From Pseudomonadota bacterium (GTDB lineage Bacteria > Pseudomonadota > Gammaproteobacteria > Xanthomonadales > Xanthomonadaceae), in contig JAUMYP010000025.1 of the NCBI GenBank assembly GCA_030528565.1, positions 1 to 32,947 on the forward strand: 32,947 nucleotides of DNA. The letters run 5' to 3'. Of the stretch, positions 10,383 to 18,593 are shown one piece after another. Made by a program: the position numbers and the translations under genes. The number at the start of each line of letters is the position of its first letter. Position 1 is the first letter of the stretch. The notes under the pieces are model-generated. The model saw only the letters and a list, made by a program, of their open reading frames with translations. It did no database searches and was not told the origin of the DNA.

Positions 10383-11582
10383 TCAACCGAGGAGCCGGCC
10401 CAGCATCTTGGCGCCGCCCAGCCACACGCCAAGGGCGGTGCCGAGGTTGGTGAGGAAGAACACCAGCATGATGCGGGCGACGCGGTTGCGGTATATGCCG
10501 CGTAGCGAGCTGATGTCATCGCGCAGTGCTAGGAAGTCGGCATAGGTTGGTTTGCGCAGGCCTGCTTCAGCCAGTGCGCTGAGCATGCCCGAGGCCAGTG
10601 CTGGGTGCAGGGGGGTGACCGGCGAGGCCAGGGCAGCGGCCAATACGCTCAAGGGATGTCCGCCTGCGGCAATGCAGCCCAGTGCACCGAGGCCGGCGGT
10701 GAGTGCAACCCAGTACAGGACAAGCTCGCTGGCTACATTCAGCCCGCCTTGCCAGAAGCCCCAGGCAAAGCCGCCGAGCACGAATACGGCAAGAAAAATG
10801 GTGAACCAGGGGATTTCCGATTTGGGTTTGAGTTCGGAAAGTCTGGCCAGGATGCTGGCCGGGGTGTCTGTGCTTTCTTGCAAGTGTTTGGCGGTACCGG
10901 CCAGGTGGCCTGCCCCAATCACTGCCAGCACATGGCGGGCATCCCCCGCGCTTTCGCGCAGCCGCGCCGCCATCCAGGCATCGCGCTCGGCAATCACCGT
11001 GTCATACAGTGCCGGGCTATCGCTGGCAAACTCGCTGAAGCTCGCTTCCAGCATGTCGCCCTGTTTGAGTTTTTCGATGGCATCGTCTTCGACTTTTTCA
11101 TCGAACAGCAGTGATGCCAGGATGCCGCTGCCGAGCTTCAGGCGCTGCCACCAGCCAAGCTGTTCGGCAGCGCGCTTGAAGGTCAGACCGACATCGCGGT
11201 CTATCAGGTGCATCGGAAGGCTGTGTGCCTTGGCATCCTGCGCGGCGGCTTTCAGCTCTGCGCCGGGCTCAATGCCCAACTGTTCGGCCAGGCGGCGCTG
11301 GTAGGCGGCAAGGCCAAGATTGGCCGCGAACATCGGGATGCGGTTTTCGCGGATGACCTTGACGATATCGAGTTTGGCCAGCTGGTCGGGGTCATTCATC
11401 GCCGCATGGCGCTGCTCATCCAGCTCGACCGCCACGGCATCGAACTCGCCACTGGCAATCGCGGCTTTGACTGCATCTACGCTGGCACGGGAGACATGGG
11501 CGGTGCCCAGCAGGGTGTAGCGCACGCCTTCGCGCGCAACGACGGTATGTGGCTGGCTGCGCCAGTCAAAATCTGTCTGCAT
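10383..11582 (-). CDS. TraB/GumN-type family membrane protein
   Basis: This 399-residue protein has the TraB domain in its first 270 residues. The markers are TLLGTAHVSRASVDAV (GTAH motif), VAVELDEQR, DTVIAERDAWMA (the ERD motif) and VLAVIGAGHLAGTAKHL (the GxGH motif), all positions proposed to form a Tiki/EreA-like metal-dependent active site. The C-terminal third has about three to four membrane helices (WFTIFLAVFVLGGFAWGF, ELVLYWVALTAGLGALGCIA, IMLVFFLTNLGTALGVWLGG). The family is named after the enterococcal pheromone-shutdown protein TraB; its role in proteobacteria is undefined. It lies 5 nt downstream of aguB on the same strand, so it likely shares that transcript. Its 3' end carries a 16-bp sequence repeated just outside the gene. 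Confidence 0.85.
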   Translation of the reverse strand: MQTDFDWRSQPHTVVAREGVRYTLLGTAHVSRASVDAVKAAIASGEFDAVAVELDEQRHAAMNDPDQLAKLDIVKVIRENRIPMFAANLGLAAYQRRLAEQLGIEPGAELKAAAQDAKAHSLPMHLIDRDVGLTFKRAAEQLGWWQRLKLGSGILASLLFDEKVEDDAIEKLKQGDMLEASFSEFASDSPALYDTVIAERDAWMAARLRESAGDARHVLAVIGAGHLAGTAKHLQESTDTPASILARLSELKPKSEIPWFTIFLAVFVLGGFAWGFWQGGLNVASELVLYWVALTAGLGALGCIAAGGHPLSVLAAALASPVTPLHPALASGMLSALAEAGLRKPTYADFLALRDDISSLRGIYRNRVARIMLVFFLTNLGTALGVWLGGAKMLGRLLG

Positions 11583-11587
11583 GCTGT

Positions 11588-12472
11588 TTAATCGCGGTAA
11601 CGCAGGGTCAAATCGCCATAGGCATCGATACGGCGGTCGCGCAGGAACGGCCAGATGCGGCGGACGTGTTCGCTGCGCTGCATGTCCACATCGGCATACA
11701 GAATGGTGGCGTCAACGCCGGCCTCGGCGATGATTTCGCCCTGCGGCCCCAGCACGATGGAATTGCCCCAGAAATCAATGCCGGAAGCGCCCAGCGGCGA
11801 GGGCTCATGGCCGACCCGGTTGCAGGACAGTACCGGCAGGCCATTGGCCACCGCATGGCCGCGATGCGACAGCACCCAGGCATCGCGCTGGCGGGTTTTC
11901 TCGGCCTCATCATCGTCCGGGTCCCAACCAATCGCGGTGGGATAGAGCAAAAGGTCGGCACCGGCCAGCGCCATCAGCCGCGCCGCTTCCGGATACCACT
12001 GGTCCCAGCACACCAGCACCCCAAGGCGGCCGACGGAAGTTGCAATCGGCTCAAAGCCCAGGTCGCCGGGGGTGAAGTAGAACTTCTCGTAAAACCCCGG
12101 GTCATCGGGGATGTGCATCTTGCGGTATTTTCCGGCCATGCGGCCATCGGTATCGAATACCACGGCGGTGTTGTGGTACAGGCCGGTGGCGCGCTTTTCA
12201 AACAGCGAGCTGACCAGCACCACGCCATGCTGGCTGGCGAGTTTGCCAAGGCGTTCGGTGGACGGGCCGGGGATGGTTTCGGCCAGGTCGAACTCGTCTA
12301 CCGATTCGTGCTGGCAGAAATAGGCGCCGTTATGCAGCTCCTGTAACAGCACCAGTTTTGCCCCTTGCCTGGCGGCCTCGGCGATGCGGGTTTCGATGAC
12401 GGCCAGATTGGCGCTGGCATCACCGTGGTTTTTTTCTTGAATCAGCGCAACAGGAAGCGTTTTGATGGACAT
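11588..12472 (-). CDS. aguB: N-carbamoylputrescine amidase
   Basis: AguB (EC 3.5.1.53) hydrolyses N-carbamoylputrescine to putrescine, CO2 and ammonia, the second step from agmatine. The 294-residue protein is a nitrilase-superfamily member with the catalytic triad E45 (LLQELHNG), K118 (YRKMHIPDDP) and C155 (GVLVCWDQWYPE). The segment DPGFYEKFYFTPGD is specific to this subfamily. Length is normal. It lies 55 nt downstream of the aguA start region on the same strand, in the order aguA-aguB, so the two enzymes for consecutive steps are co-expressed. Confidence 0.96.
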   Translation of the reverse strand: MSIKTLPVALIQEKNHGDASANLAVIETRIAEAARQGAKLVLLQELHNGAYFCQHESVDEFDLAETIPGPSTERLGKLASQHGVVLVSSLFEKRATGLYHNTAVVFDTDGRMAGKYRKMHIPDDPGFYEKFYFTPGDLGFEPIATSVGRLGVLVCWDQWYPEAARLMALAGADLLLYPTAIGWDPDDDEAEKTRQRDAWVLSHRGHAVANGLPVLSCNRVGHEPSPLGASGIDFWGNSIVLGPQGEIIAEAGVDATILYADVDMQRSEHVRRIWPFLRDRRIDAYGDLTLRYRD

Positions 12473-12493
12473 GGGGTATCTGCGTGATAAGCG

Positions 12494-13528
12494 TTATTGA
12501 ATCAGGCCCGCAGGCAGCTGCATGGTGATGCAGTGCAGGCTGCCGTTTTGCCAAATCAGCGGTTTGCACGGCACTTGCACGATTTCGCGGCCGGGGAATG
12601 CTTGCGCCAGCACTGCGGCGGCCTTCTCGTCGGCGATATCGCCATAGGCAGGCATCAGCACTGCGCCGTTCAGAATCAGGAAATTGGCATAGCTGGCGGC
12701 CAGGCGGCGCCCGCCATCAAGAATCGGCTTGGCCCAGGGCAGCGGGAACAGCGTATAGGGCTTGCCATCGGCGGTGCGCAGCGCGGCGATTTCCCCGGCC
12801 ATGGCCTTGAGTTCTGCGTAGTGGCTGTCGGCCTCGTCATCGCAGGCCTGGAACACGATGGCATTGTTCGGCGCAAAGCGGGCGAGGGTGTCGATATGCG
12901 CGTCGGTATCGTCGCCTTCCAGATAGCCGTGGTCCAGCCACAGTACCCGCGATTGTTGCAGCCAGGCGGCCAGTTTGGCACTCAATTCTTCGCGGCTGGC
13001 TCCGGGGTGGCGCAGCGACAGGCACTGCCAGGTAGTGAGCAGGCTGCCTTCGCCATCGGTATCAATGGCGCCGCCCTCCAGCGCAAAGTCGATGCTTTCC
13101 CGCGCGGCATCGCCCAGCTCCCCGGCTGCATGCAGGCGCTCGACCAGTTGGTCGTCATCGCTGGCCTCGAACTTGCCGCCCCAGCCGGTGAAGCGGAAAT
13201 CAAGCAGCCGGAAGCCGTTGTCGCCCGCCAGGGTGATGGGGCCGGAATCGCGCAGCCAGGTATCGTCATAGGGCACGGTGACAAAACGCACGCGCTCCAT
13301 GTCGATACGGTTGGAGCGCAGCCGGGCATCGGCATAGGCTTCGACATCGTCATCGGCCACGCAGATGATGACCGGCTGGAAGCGGGTGATGGCCGCCACC
13401 AGCGTGATATAGGTGTCTTCCACTTCACCCAGGCGCGGCGCCCAGTCGGTATCGGCATGGGGCCAGGCAATCAGGATGGCGGATTGGGGCTCCCATTCGG
13501 CGGGGAGACGCAAGCGGGTTTGAGTCAT
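12494..13528 (-). CDS. aguA: agmatine deiminase
   Basis: AguA (EC 3.5.3.12) converts agmatine to N-carbamoylputrescine and ammonia. The 344-residue protein has the guanidino-modifying fold signatures: LPAEWEPQSAILIAWPH at the start, DTWLRDSGP, the FALEGGAIDTDGEGSLLTT block, DDTDAHIDTLARF (catalytic His) and the catalytic cysteine C333 in NGSLHCITMQLP at the C terminus. The ATG at 13528 gives the family N terminus. An upstream TTG at 13561 would add eleven unlikely residues. With aguB it provides the agmatine route to putrescine. Arginine decarboxylase, which makes agmatine, is not in the window. Confidence 0.96.
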   Translation of the reverse strand: MTQTRLRLPAEWEPQSAILIAWPHADTDWAPRLGEVEDTYITLVAAITRFQPVIICVADDDVEAYADARLRSNRIDMERVRFVTVPYDDTWLRDSGPITLAGDNGFRLLDFRFTGWGGKFEASDDDQLVERLHAAGELGDAARESIDFALEGGAIDTDGEGSLLTTWQCLSLRHPGASREELSAKLAAWLQQSRVLWLDHGYLEGDDTDAHIDTLARFAPNNAIVFQACDDEADSHYAELKAMAGEIAALRTADGKPYTLFPLPWAKPILDGGRRLAASYANFLILNGAVLMPAYGDIADEKAAAVLAQAFPGREIVQVPCKPLIWQNGSLHCITMQLPAGLIQ

Positions 13529-13578
13529 GGGCAAAAAAATACGTGCCGGGTTGCACGGCAATCAATGAAAAAACGCAA

Positions 13579-13911
13579 TCAGCGAACCGGCGGCTTGGGG
13601 CCGGCTTCTTGCGGCGAGGCCTGGTTCAACACCACATCCACTACGCGGCTGCGTTCGAAATACACGGTGTAGTCGGCATACACCCAGCGATGGATGGTCG
13701 GCCACTGGCGCTTTTGCCCGCCACGCGGCTCAAGCCGCGATTGCGGTGCACCGAAGCGGCGCTCGACTTCGGCCATGCTCATGCCGCGGGCAGGCTGGGG
13801 GCTGGCGCTTTCTTGTTTGATGCGCTCAAGCAGCAGCACATCACCGGCGCGGGCGGGAGAGAAGGCAAACAGCAGTGCGCAGGCAGCAGCAAACATCAAC
13901 TGGCGGGACAT
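13579..13911 (-). CDS. small secreted protein of unknown function
   Basis: This 110-residue protein has a clear signal peptide: MSRQLMFAAACALLFAFSPARA with likely cleavage after ARA (about residue 22). The mature part contains GMSMAEVERRFGAPQSRLEPRGG, a 'gMs..eV...fG.P' turn as in small outer-membrane-assembly-like proteins (SmpA/BamE-type folds). It then has strand-rich HRWVYADYTVYFERSRVVDVVLNQA. I infer a periplasmic protein of that general fold; no function is known. The ATG at 13911 has AAGGAG (13923-13918) at good spacing. The open frame extends upstream through the rpmJ terminator and is not real there. It may head the transcript running into aguA, 50 nt downstream. Confidence 0.75.
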   Translation of the reverse strand: MSRQLMFAAACALLFAFSPARAGDVLLLERIKQESASPQPARGMSMAEVERRFGAPQSRLEPRGGQKRQWPTIHRWVYADYTVYFERSRVVDVVLNQASPQEAGPKPPVR

Positions 13912-13976
13912 ATCCGGCTCCTTGAGGTTTTGAACGGATTCGATTCTACGGCTGGGGCGGGCCTTGTGTACACATG

Positions 13977-14001
13977 AAAAAACCGCCTTGCGGCGGTTTT
14001 T
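13977..14001. terminator. bidirectional terminator downstream of rpmJ
   Basis: AAAAACCGCC pairs with GGCGGTTTTT (ending at 14001) across a TTGC loop. U-tracts exist in both directions. It lies 33 nt beyond the rpmJ stop and 65 nt before the small secreted-protein gene. Confidence 0.85.
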
Positions 14002-14034
14002 CGTTCCAGTCGCTTGGGCAAGCGCCAAGGTTTC

Positions 14035-14160
14035 TTAACGCTGGCGCGCCTTGAAACGCGGATTGGACTTGCAAATCACGAAGACCTTGCCGCGACGGCG
14101 GACGACTTTGCAGTCGCGGTGACGGGCCTTCGCCGACTTCAGGGAGGACAGGACCTTCAT
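14035..14160 (-). CDS. rpmJ: 50S ribosomal protein L36 (zinc-free type)
   Basis: The 41-residue protein begins [17 protein letters not shown] and ends [13 protein letters not shown]. This is the long-N-terminus L36 type that resembles E. coli YkgO: the CxxC of the zinc-binding L36 is replaced by HRDC, leaving C17 and C30. It is very basic, as expected for an rRNA-binding protein of the large subunit. The ATG at 14160 is preceded by AGAGG. A sigma-70-like promoter with an extended -10 lies upstream and a strong terminator downstream, so the gene is monocistronic. Confidence 0.95.
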   Translation of the reverse strand: MKVLSSLKSAKARHRDCKVVRRRGKVFVICKSNPRFKARQR

Positions 14161-14204
14161 GACAAACCTCTGATGGCGAAAAGTGGAAACTGATGAAGCG
14201 CGGC

Positions 14205-14234
14205 ATGATAGCAGCAAGTCCCTTGCACAATCAA
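14205..14234 (-). promoter_or_regulatory. putative rpmJ promoter
   Basis: On the minus strand TTGATT (14234-14229) and TATCAT (14210-14205) are 18 bp apart, and TGC directly before the -10 makes an extended -10 element. The predicted start is about 38 nt before the rpmJ ATG. Confidence 0.55.
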
Positions 14235-14285
14235 GTCGCCCATTTGGCGCGAGCCAAGCCGGGCAGTCATCGCTAAACTTGCCGG

Positions 14286-15002
14286 ATGAAGCAGAACTAT
14301 CCATGCCCCCGCAACCCCGTTCCCGTACTTGCCATTGACGGGCCTTCCGGCTCCGGCAAGGGCACCATCAGCCGCCGTGTGGCCCAGCATCTGGGCTGGC
14401 ATTATCTGGATTCTGGCGCGCTTTACCGGGCGGTTGGCGTGGCCGCGATGAAAGCAGGTATTGACATGGCGGATGCGCAGGCTGTCGAAGCCTGCGCGCG
14501 CCGCACGCACATCAGCTTTGCCGAGGATGCGGCCGGCGAGGCGCGGGTACTGGTCAATGGCGAGGATGTCACCGATGAATTGCGGCTGGAAACGACCGGC
14601 GCTGCCGCTTCTGCAATCGCTTCGATGGCGGGGGTGCGTGCGGCACTGGTGCAGATGCAGCATGATTTCCGGATAGCGCCGGGGCTGGTCGCCGATGGCC
14701 GCGATATGGGCACGGTCATCTTTCCGGATGCCTTTTGCAAGGTGTTTTTGACCGCCAGTGCCGAGGAGCGCGCGGATAGGCGATATAAACAGTTGATGCA
14801 AAAAGGGGTTTCGGTTAATCTCGGCAGCCTGCTGGGCGAGATTATTGCCCGTGACGAGCGCGATGCCAGCCGGACGCTTTCACCGTTGAAACCTGCAACA
14901 GATGCGGTGTCCATCGACACCACGGGTGTGGCGATTGATGCGGTGGTGGCGGAAGTGCTGGCGCTTGCGAAGCAATCCGGCCTGCTGCCGGATGTTTCCT
15001 GA
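14286..15002 (+). CDS. cmk: cytidylate kinase
   Basis: Cmk (EC 2.7.4.25) phosphorylates CMP and dCMP to the diphosphates. The 238-residue protein has the P-loop [11 protein letters not shown] (about residues 17-27), the CMP-binding region [37 protein letters not shown], and the lid arginines in [11 protein letters not shown], followed by [13 protein letters not shown]. The first ten residues ([10 protein letters not shown]) are extra, so an internal start is possible, but the ATG at 14286 is the only good codon. It is divergent from rpmJ and lies upstream of rpsA, the usual cmk-rpsA pairing. Confidence 0.95.
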   Translation: MKQNYPCPRNPVPVLAIDGPSGSGKGTISRRVAQHLGWHYLDSGALYRAVGVAAMKAGIDMADAQAVEACARRTHISFAEDAAGEARVLVNGEDVTDELRLETTGAAASAIASMAGVRAALVQMQHDFRIAPGLVADGRDMGTVIFPDAFCKVFLTASAEERADRRYKQLMQKGVSVNLGSLLGEIIARDERDASRTLSPLKPATDAVSIDTTGVAIDAVVAEVLALAKQSGLLPDVS

Positions 15003-15042
15003 GCACCGGGTCACGGCATAAGCCCATCCGGCAGAACCCGCC

Positions 15043-15063
15043 CCGCAGGTCGCAAGCCTGCGG
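15043..15063 (+). promoter_or_regulatory. hairpin in the rpsA leader
   Basis: CCGCAGG (15043-15049) pairs perfectly with CCTGCGG (15057-15063) across a 7-nt loop, within the 174-nt non-coding stretch before rpsA. The rpsA start (15177) has no real Shine-Dalgarno (CCTAGAGAATAGAA). In E. coli the structured rpsA leader recruits S1 and mediates autoregulation. A similar role is inferred here from position only. Confidence 0.4.
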
Positions 15064-15176
15064 CTCATCCACTTCAACACTCACGGCCAATGGGCAATCC
15101 CGCCCGCGCCGACAAACGGGTGGAGCAGTTGCAAAGCGGTATGCATCTGCTCTGAAGATTAACCTAGAGAATAGAA

Positions 15177-16862
15177 ATGACTGAATCATTTGCCGAACTG
15201 TTTGAACAGAGCCAGCAGCAACTGGCCAAGCTGAAGCCCGGTGCCATCGTGACCGGCACTGTCGTTGCCGTCACCAACGATGTGGTGGTTATCAATGCCG
15301 GTCTGAAGTCCGAAGGCATCGTGCCAATCGAACAGTTCCGGAACGAAGCCGGCGAAATCGATGTGGGCATCGGCGACGAAGTAAAAGTGGCGCTGGACTC
15401 GATTGAAAACGGCTTTGGTGAAACCGTGCTCTCGCGCGAAAAAGCCAAGCGCGCGATGGTCTGGGACGAGCTGGAGGCCGCCCTGGAAAAAGGCGAAATC
15501 ATCACCGGCCGCATCAGCGGCAAGGTCAAGGGCGGTTTCACCGTCGATATCAAGGAAGTCCGCGCCTTCCTGCCGGGTTCGCTGGTGGATGTGCGTCCGG
15601 TGCGCGATCCGGTGTACCTGGAAGGCAAGGAGCTGGAATTCAAGCTCATCAAGCTTGACCGCAAGCGCAACAACGTGGTGGTCAGCCGCCGCGCCGTGGT
15701 GGAAAACGAGCACTCCGAAGAGCGCGAGGCGCTGATGGAGAAGCTGGTGGAAGGCGCCAAGCTCAAGGGTGTGGTCAAGAACCTCACCGATTACGGCGCA
15801 TTCGTGGACCTCGGTGGTATCGACGGCCTGCTGCACATCACCGACATGGCCTGGAAGCGCGTGCGTCATCCGTCCGAAGTGGTCGAAGTCGGCCAGGAGC
15901 TGGATGTGCGCGTGCTGAAGTACGACCGCGAGCGCAACCGCGTCAGCCTCGGCCTCAAGCAGATGGGCGAGGACCCGTGGGACAACATCTCCCGCCGCTA
16001 TCCGGCCAATACCCGTGCTTTCGGCAAGGTGTCCAACGTCACCGATTACGGCGCCTTCGTTGAAATCGAAGCTGGCGTTGAAGGCTTGGTGCACGTTTCG
16101 GAAATGGACTGGACCAACAAGAACGTCAATCCGTCCAAGGTGGTGCAGGTCGGTGATGAAGTCGAAGTGATGGTGCTGGACGTGGATGAAGAACGTCGCC
16201 GCATCTCGCTGGGCATGAAGCAGGTCTCCAGCAATCCGTGGGAAACCTTCGCGGCCACCCACAAGAAGGGTGACAAGGTGGAAGGCCAGATCAAGTCGAT
16301 TACCGACTTTGGCATTTTCATCGGCCTGGAAGGCGGTATCGACGGTCTGGTGCACCTGTCTGACCTCAGCTGGAATACCAATGGCGAAGACCTGGCGCGC
16401 AACTACAAGAAGGGCGACACCGTGCAGGCCGTGGTGCTGGCGGTTGACCCGGAACGCGAGCGCATCAGCCTCGGCGTCAAGCAGCTGGAACAGGACCCGA
16501 TGGGCCAGTTCCAGGCTTCCAATACCCGCGGCTCGGTGGTCAAGGGCACGGTGAAGGAAGTCGATGCCAAGGGCGCCGTGGTTGAGCTGGCCGATGGCGT
16601 GGAAGGCTATCTGGCCGCCCGCGATATCTCGGTTGACCGCGTGGACGATGCTTCGCACGTGCTGAAGGCCGGTGATGAAGTGGAAGCCAAGATTATCGGC
16701 ACCGATCGCAAGAGCCGCGTGGTGCAGCTCTCCATCCGCGCCAAGGATCAGGACGAAATGAACGAAACCCTGGCTGAATACAACCGCAGCAATGCGGAAG
16801 TTGCCAGCGGCACCACCCAGCTGGGTGCGCTGTTGCGCGAGCAGCTCGGCAAGGGCGAGTAA
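15177..16862 (+). CDS. rpsA: 30S ribosomal protein S1
   Basis: S1 binds mRNA on the 30S subunit and is needed for translation of structured or weak-SD messages. The 561-residue protein has six S1/OB repeats: two N-terminal ribosome-binding ones ([46 protein letters not shown]) and four RNA-binding ones marked by repeated 'G.V.n.tdyGaFv.l.ggvdGLvH.sd..w' blocks ([60 protein letters not shown]). Length is that of the gammaproteobacterial protein. It is followed by a strong terminator before ihfB. Confidence 0.98.
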   Translation: MTESFAELFEQSQQQLAKLKPGAIVTGTVVAVTNDVVVINAGLKSEGIVPIEQFRNEAGEIDVGIGDEVKVALDSIENGFGETVLSREKAKRAMVWDELEAALEKGEIITGRISGKVKGGFTVDIKEVRAFLPGSLVDVRPVRDPVYLEGKELEFKLIKLDRKRNNVVVSRRAVVENEHSEEREALMEKLVEGAKLKGVVKNLTDYGAFVDLGGIDGLLHITDMAWKRVRHPSEVVEVGQELDVRVLKYDRERNRVSLGLKQMGEDPWDNISRRYPANTRAFGKVSNVTDYGAFVEIEAGVEGLVHVSEMDWTNKNVNPSKVVQVGDEVEVMVLDVDEERRRISLGMKQVSSNPWETFAATHKKGDKVEGQIKSITDFGIFIGLEGGIDGLVHLSDLSWNTNGEDLARNYKKGDTVQAVVLAVDPERERISLGVKQLEQDPMGQFQASNTRGSVVKGTVKEVDAKGAVVELADGVEGYLAARDISVDRVDDASHVLKAGDEVEAKIIGTDRKSRVVQLSIRAKDQDEMNETLAEYNRSNAEVASGTTQLGALLREQLGKGE

Positions 16863-16870
16863 TCCCGTCA

Positions 16871-16923
16871 GCCGGAGTCCAGTACACGGGGTTTCCCGGT
16901 GTGCTGGCTCCGGCGCTCTTTTT
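16871..16923 (+). terminator. intrinsic terminator after rpsA
   Basis: GCCGGAG (16871-16877) pairs with CTCCGGC (16908-16914). The stem continues inward through CCAG/CTGG and ACAC/GTGT with single-base bulges to a small GTTT loop, and is followed by GCTCTTTTT. It separates rpsA from ihfB. Confidence 0.85.
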
Positions 16924-17012
16924 GGATGCCGGCAAGAGGCCTGTCTGCACAGGTTTTCTTTTGGCTGGATAGTTGAGCCGCCCGGTGGTTCGGGCTTACG
17001 GTTTTGTTGGCG

Positions 17013-17315
17013 ATGACCAAATCGGAATTGATAGAAATCCTCAACCAGCGCCAGCGTCATCTCAAGATAGAGGACGTTGAGTTTGCTGTACGCACCCTGC
17101 TTGAATTGATGAGTGCAAGTCTTGCCACCGGCACCCGGATTGAAATTCGCGGCTTTGGCAGTTTTTCGCTGCATTACCGTGAGCCGCGTACCGGGCGCAA
17201 CCCCAAGACCGGTGCGGCGGTGGAGTTGCCTGCCAAATATGTGCCGCATTTCAAGCCGGGCAAGGAATTGCGTGAACGCGTCAGCGAAGTGACGCCGATT
17301 GCCGAAAACCAGTAA
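17013..17315 (+). CDS. ihfB: integration host factor subunit beta
   Basis: IHF-beta pairs with IHF-alpha to bend DNA by more than 160 degrees at specific sites in promoters, replication origins and recombination sites. The 100-residue protein begins [14 protein letters not shown] and has the DNA-minor-groove arm [28 protein letters not shown] with the tip proline-containing turn, then the C-terminal helix [14 protein letters not shown]. The ATG at 17013 is used; a GTT/TTG codon run upstream is in frame but not family-like. It lies 150 bp after rpsA beyond a terminator, so it has its own promoter. It precedes lapB without an intervening lapA. Confidence 0.96.
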   Translation: MTKSELIEILNQRQRHLKIEDVEFAVRTLLELMSASLATGTRIEIRGFGSFSLHYREPRTGRNPKTGAAVELPAKYVPHFKPGKELRERVSEVTPIAENQ

Positions 17316-17414
17316 AAAATCCGGTGCTGCGCCCGGAGCGCAGGCGTGTATCGCTCACGGCAGTTGCCTCACAGTGCACTGCGTGGCCTGTTTCCTCCTT
17401 CATGGATGTCTGCC

Positions 17415-18593
17415 ATGGCCTTTATCGAACAATGGTTCTGGTTTGTTTTGCTTTTGCCCGCAGCGGCAGTGATGGGCTGGGTGATTGGCCGGCGGGGGGG
17501 CGAGCGGCATAGCGATAGCCAGGTCAGCAAACTTTCGACCACCTATTTCCGTGGTCTTAATTATCTTTTGAACGAGCAGCCGGACAAGGCGATTGAGCTG
17601 TTCCTGCACATTGCCGAGCTGGATAAAGAAACATTTGAAACCCAGTTGGCCCTGGGGCATCTGTTCCGCCGCCGTGGCGAGGTTGACCGCGCCATCCGGC
17701 TGCATCAGGCACTGGTGGAGCGCAAGGACCTGAGTGATGCGCAACGGGTGCAGGCATTGCTGGCGCTGGGCGAGGATTATATGAAGTCCGGCCTGCTGGA
17801 CCGGGCTGAAACGGTGTTCATGGCGCTGGCCGAGACAGGACATCGTGCGCCCCAGGCGCTGCGGCACTTGATTGATATTTTCCAGTCCGAGCGCGACTGG
17901 AATCGTGCCATCGAAAGCGCGCAGCGTTTTGAGTCCGCCACTGGCGAGCCGATGGGCAAGCTGATTGCCATGTACGAATGTGAGCTGGCCGAGCGCCACC
18001 GTGCCAATGGCGATGTGGCAGCGGCGCGCGCGGCGATTGCCAGAGCCTATGCGGCCGATTCCAATGCCGTGCGTGCCGGGATGCTGGAAGGCCGGATTGA
18101 AGCGGCCGAAGGGAATGATGCGGCGGCCATCAAGGCACTTGAGCGCGCTGCGCGCCATGATGCCGACTATTTGCCGGATATCTTGCCGACCCTGTTGCAA
18201 TGCTATGAGCGCACCGCTGATACCCCGGGGGCGCGGCGGTTTCTTTCCGAAATGGCCGAGCATTACGCCGGTGTAGCGCCGGTGCTGGCACTGACGCATC
18301 TGGTTGAACGCGAAGAAGGCGTGCATGCGGCATGGCTGTATTTGACCCAGCAACTGAAAGACCGCCCGTCAGTGCGCGGCGAGGCTGCGCTTATCGACCT
18401 GGCCCTGCGCGATGGCGACGATATCCTGGGTACGCTGCATGCCCTGGGGCGCATCAATGACCAGCTGCTGGTGCGCAACCCCAGCTATCGCTGCAACCAT
18501 TGCGGGTTTGGTGCGCGCTCGCACCACTGGCAATGTCCTAGCTGCCGGCAGTGGGGCACGGTCAAGCCATTGCTCAATTACGCGCTGGTATGA
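17415..18593 (+). CDS. lapB: lipopolysaccharide assembly protein B
   Basis: LapB (YciM) is an inner-membrane-anchored TPR protein that controls LPS synthesis by steering FtsH degradation of LpxC. The 392-residue protein has an N-terminal membrane helix (WFWFVLLLPAAAVMGWVIG) followed by arginines. Several TPR helix pairs follow (for example YFRGLNYLLNEQPDKAIELF; LALGHLFRRRGEVDRAIRLHQAL; LALGEDYMKSGLLDRAETVF). The C-terminal rubredoxin-like zinc knuckle is intact (YRCNHCGFGARSHHWQCPSCRQWG, four cysteines). The ATG at 17415 gives the usual M-A-F-I-E-Q-W start; the ATG at 17406 is an alternative. The stop overlaps the next gene (ATGA at 18590-18593). LapA, its usual partner upstream, is missing. 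Confidence 0.94.
   Translation: MAFIEQWFWFVLLLPAAAVMGWVIGRRGGERHSDSQVSKLSTTYFRGLNYLLNEQPDKAIELFLHIAELDKETFETQLALGHLFRRRGEVDRAIRLHQALVERKDLSDAQRVQALLALGEDYMKSGLLDRAETVFMALAETGHRAPQALRHLIDIFQSERDWNRAIESAQRFESATGEPMGKLIAMYECELAERHRANGDVAAARAAIARAYAADSNAVRAGMLEGRIEAAEGNDAAAIKALERAARHDADYLPDILPTLLQCYERTADTPGARRFLSEMAEHYAGVAPVLALTHLVEREEGVHAAWLYLTQQLKDRPSVRGEAALIDLALRDGDDILGTLHALGRINDQLLVRNPSYRCNHCGFGARSHHWQCPSCRQWGTVKPLLNYALV

Noticed and set aside
12497-13672. 391-codon plus-strand frame over aguA
   Set aside because: Antisense of agmatine deiminase, whose motifs are complete on the minus strand.
15186-17249. 687-codon minus-strand frame
   Set aside because: Antisense of rpsA. The pattern is the complement of S1 repeats (for example repeated HFRNVHQAF-like strings), not a family.
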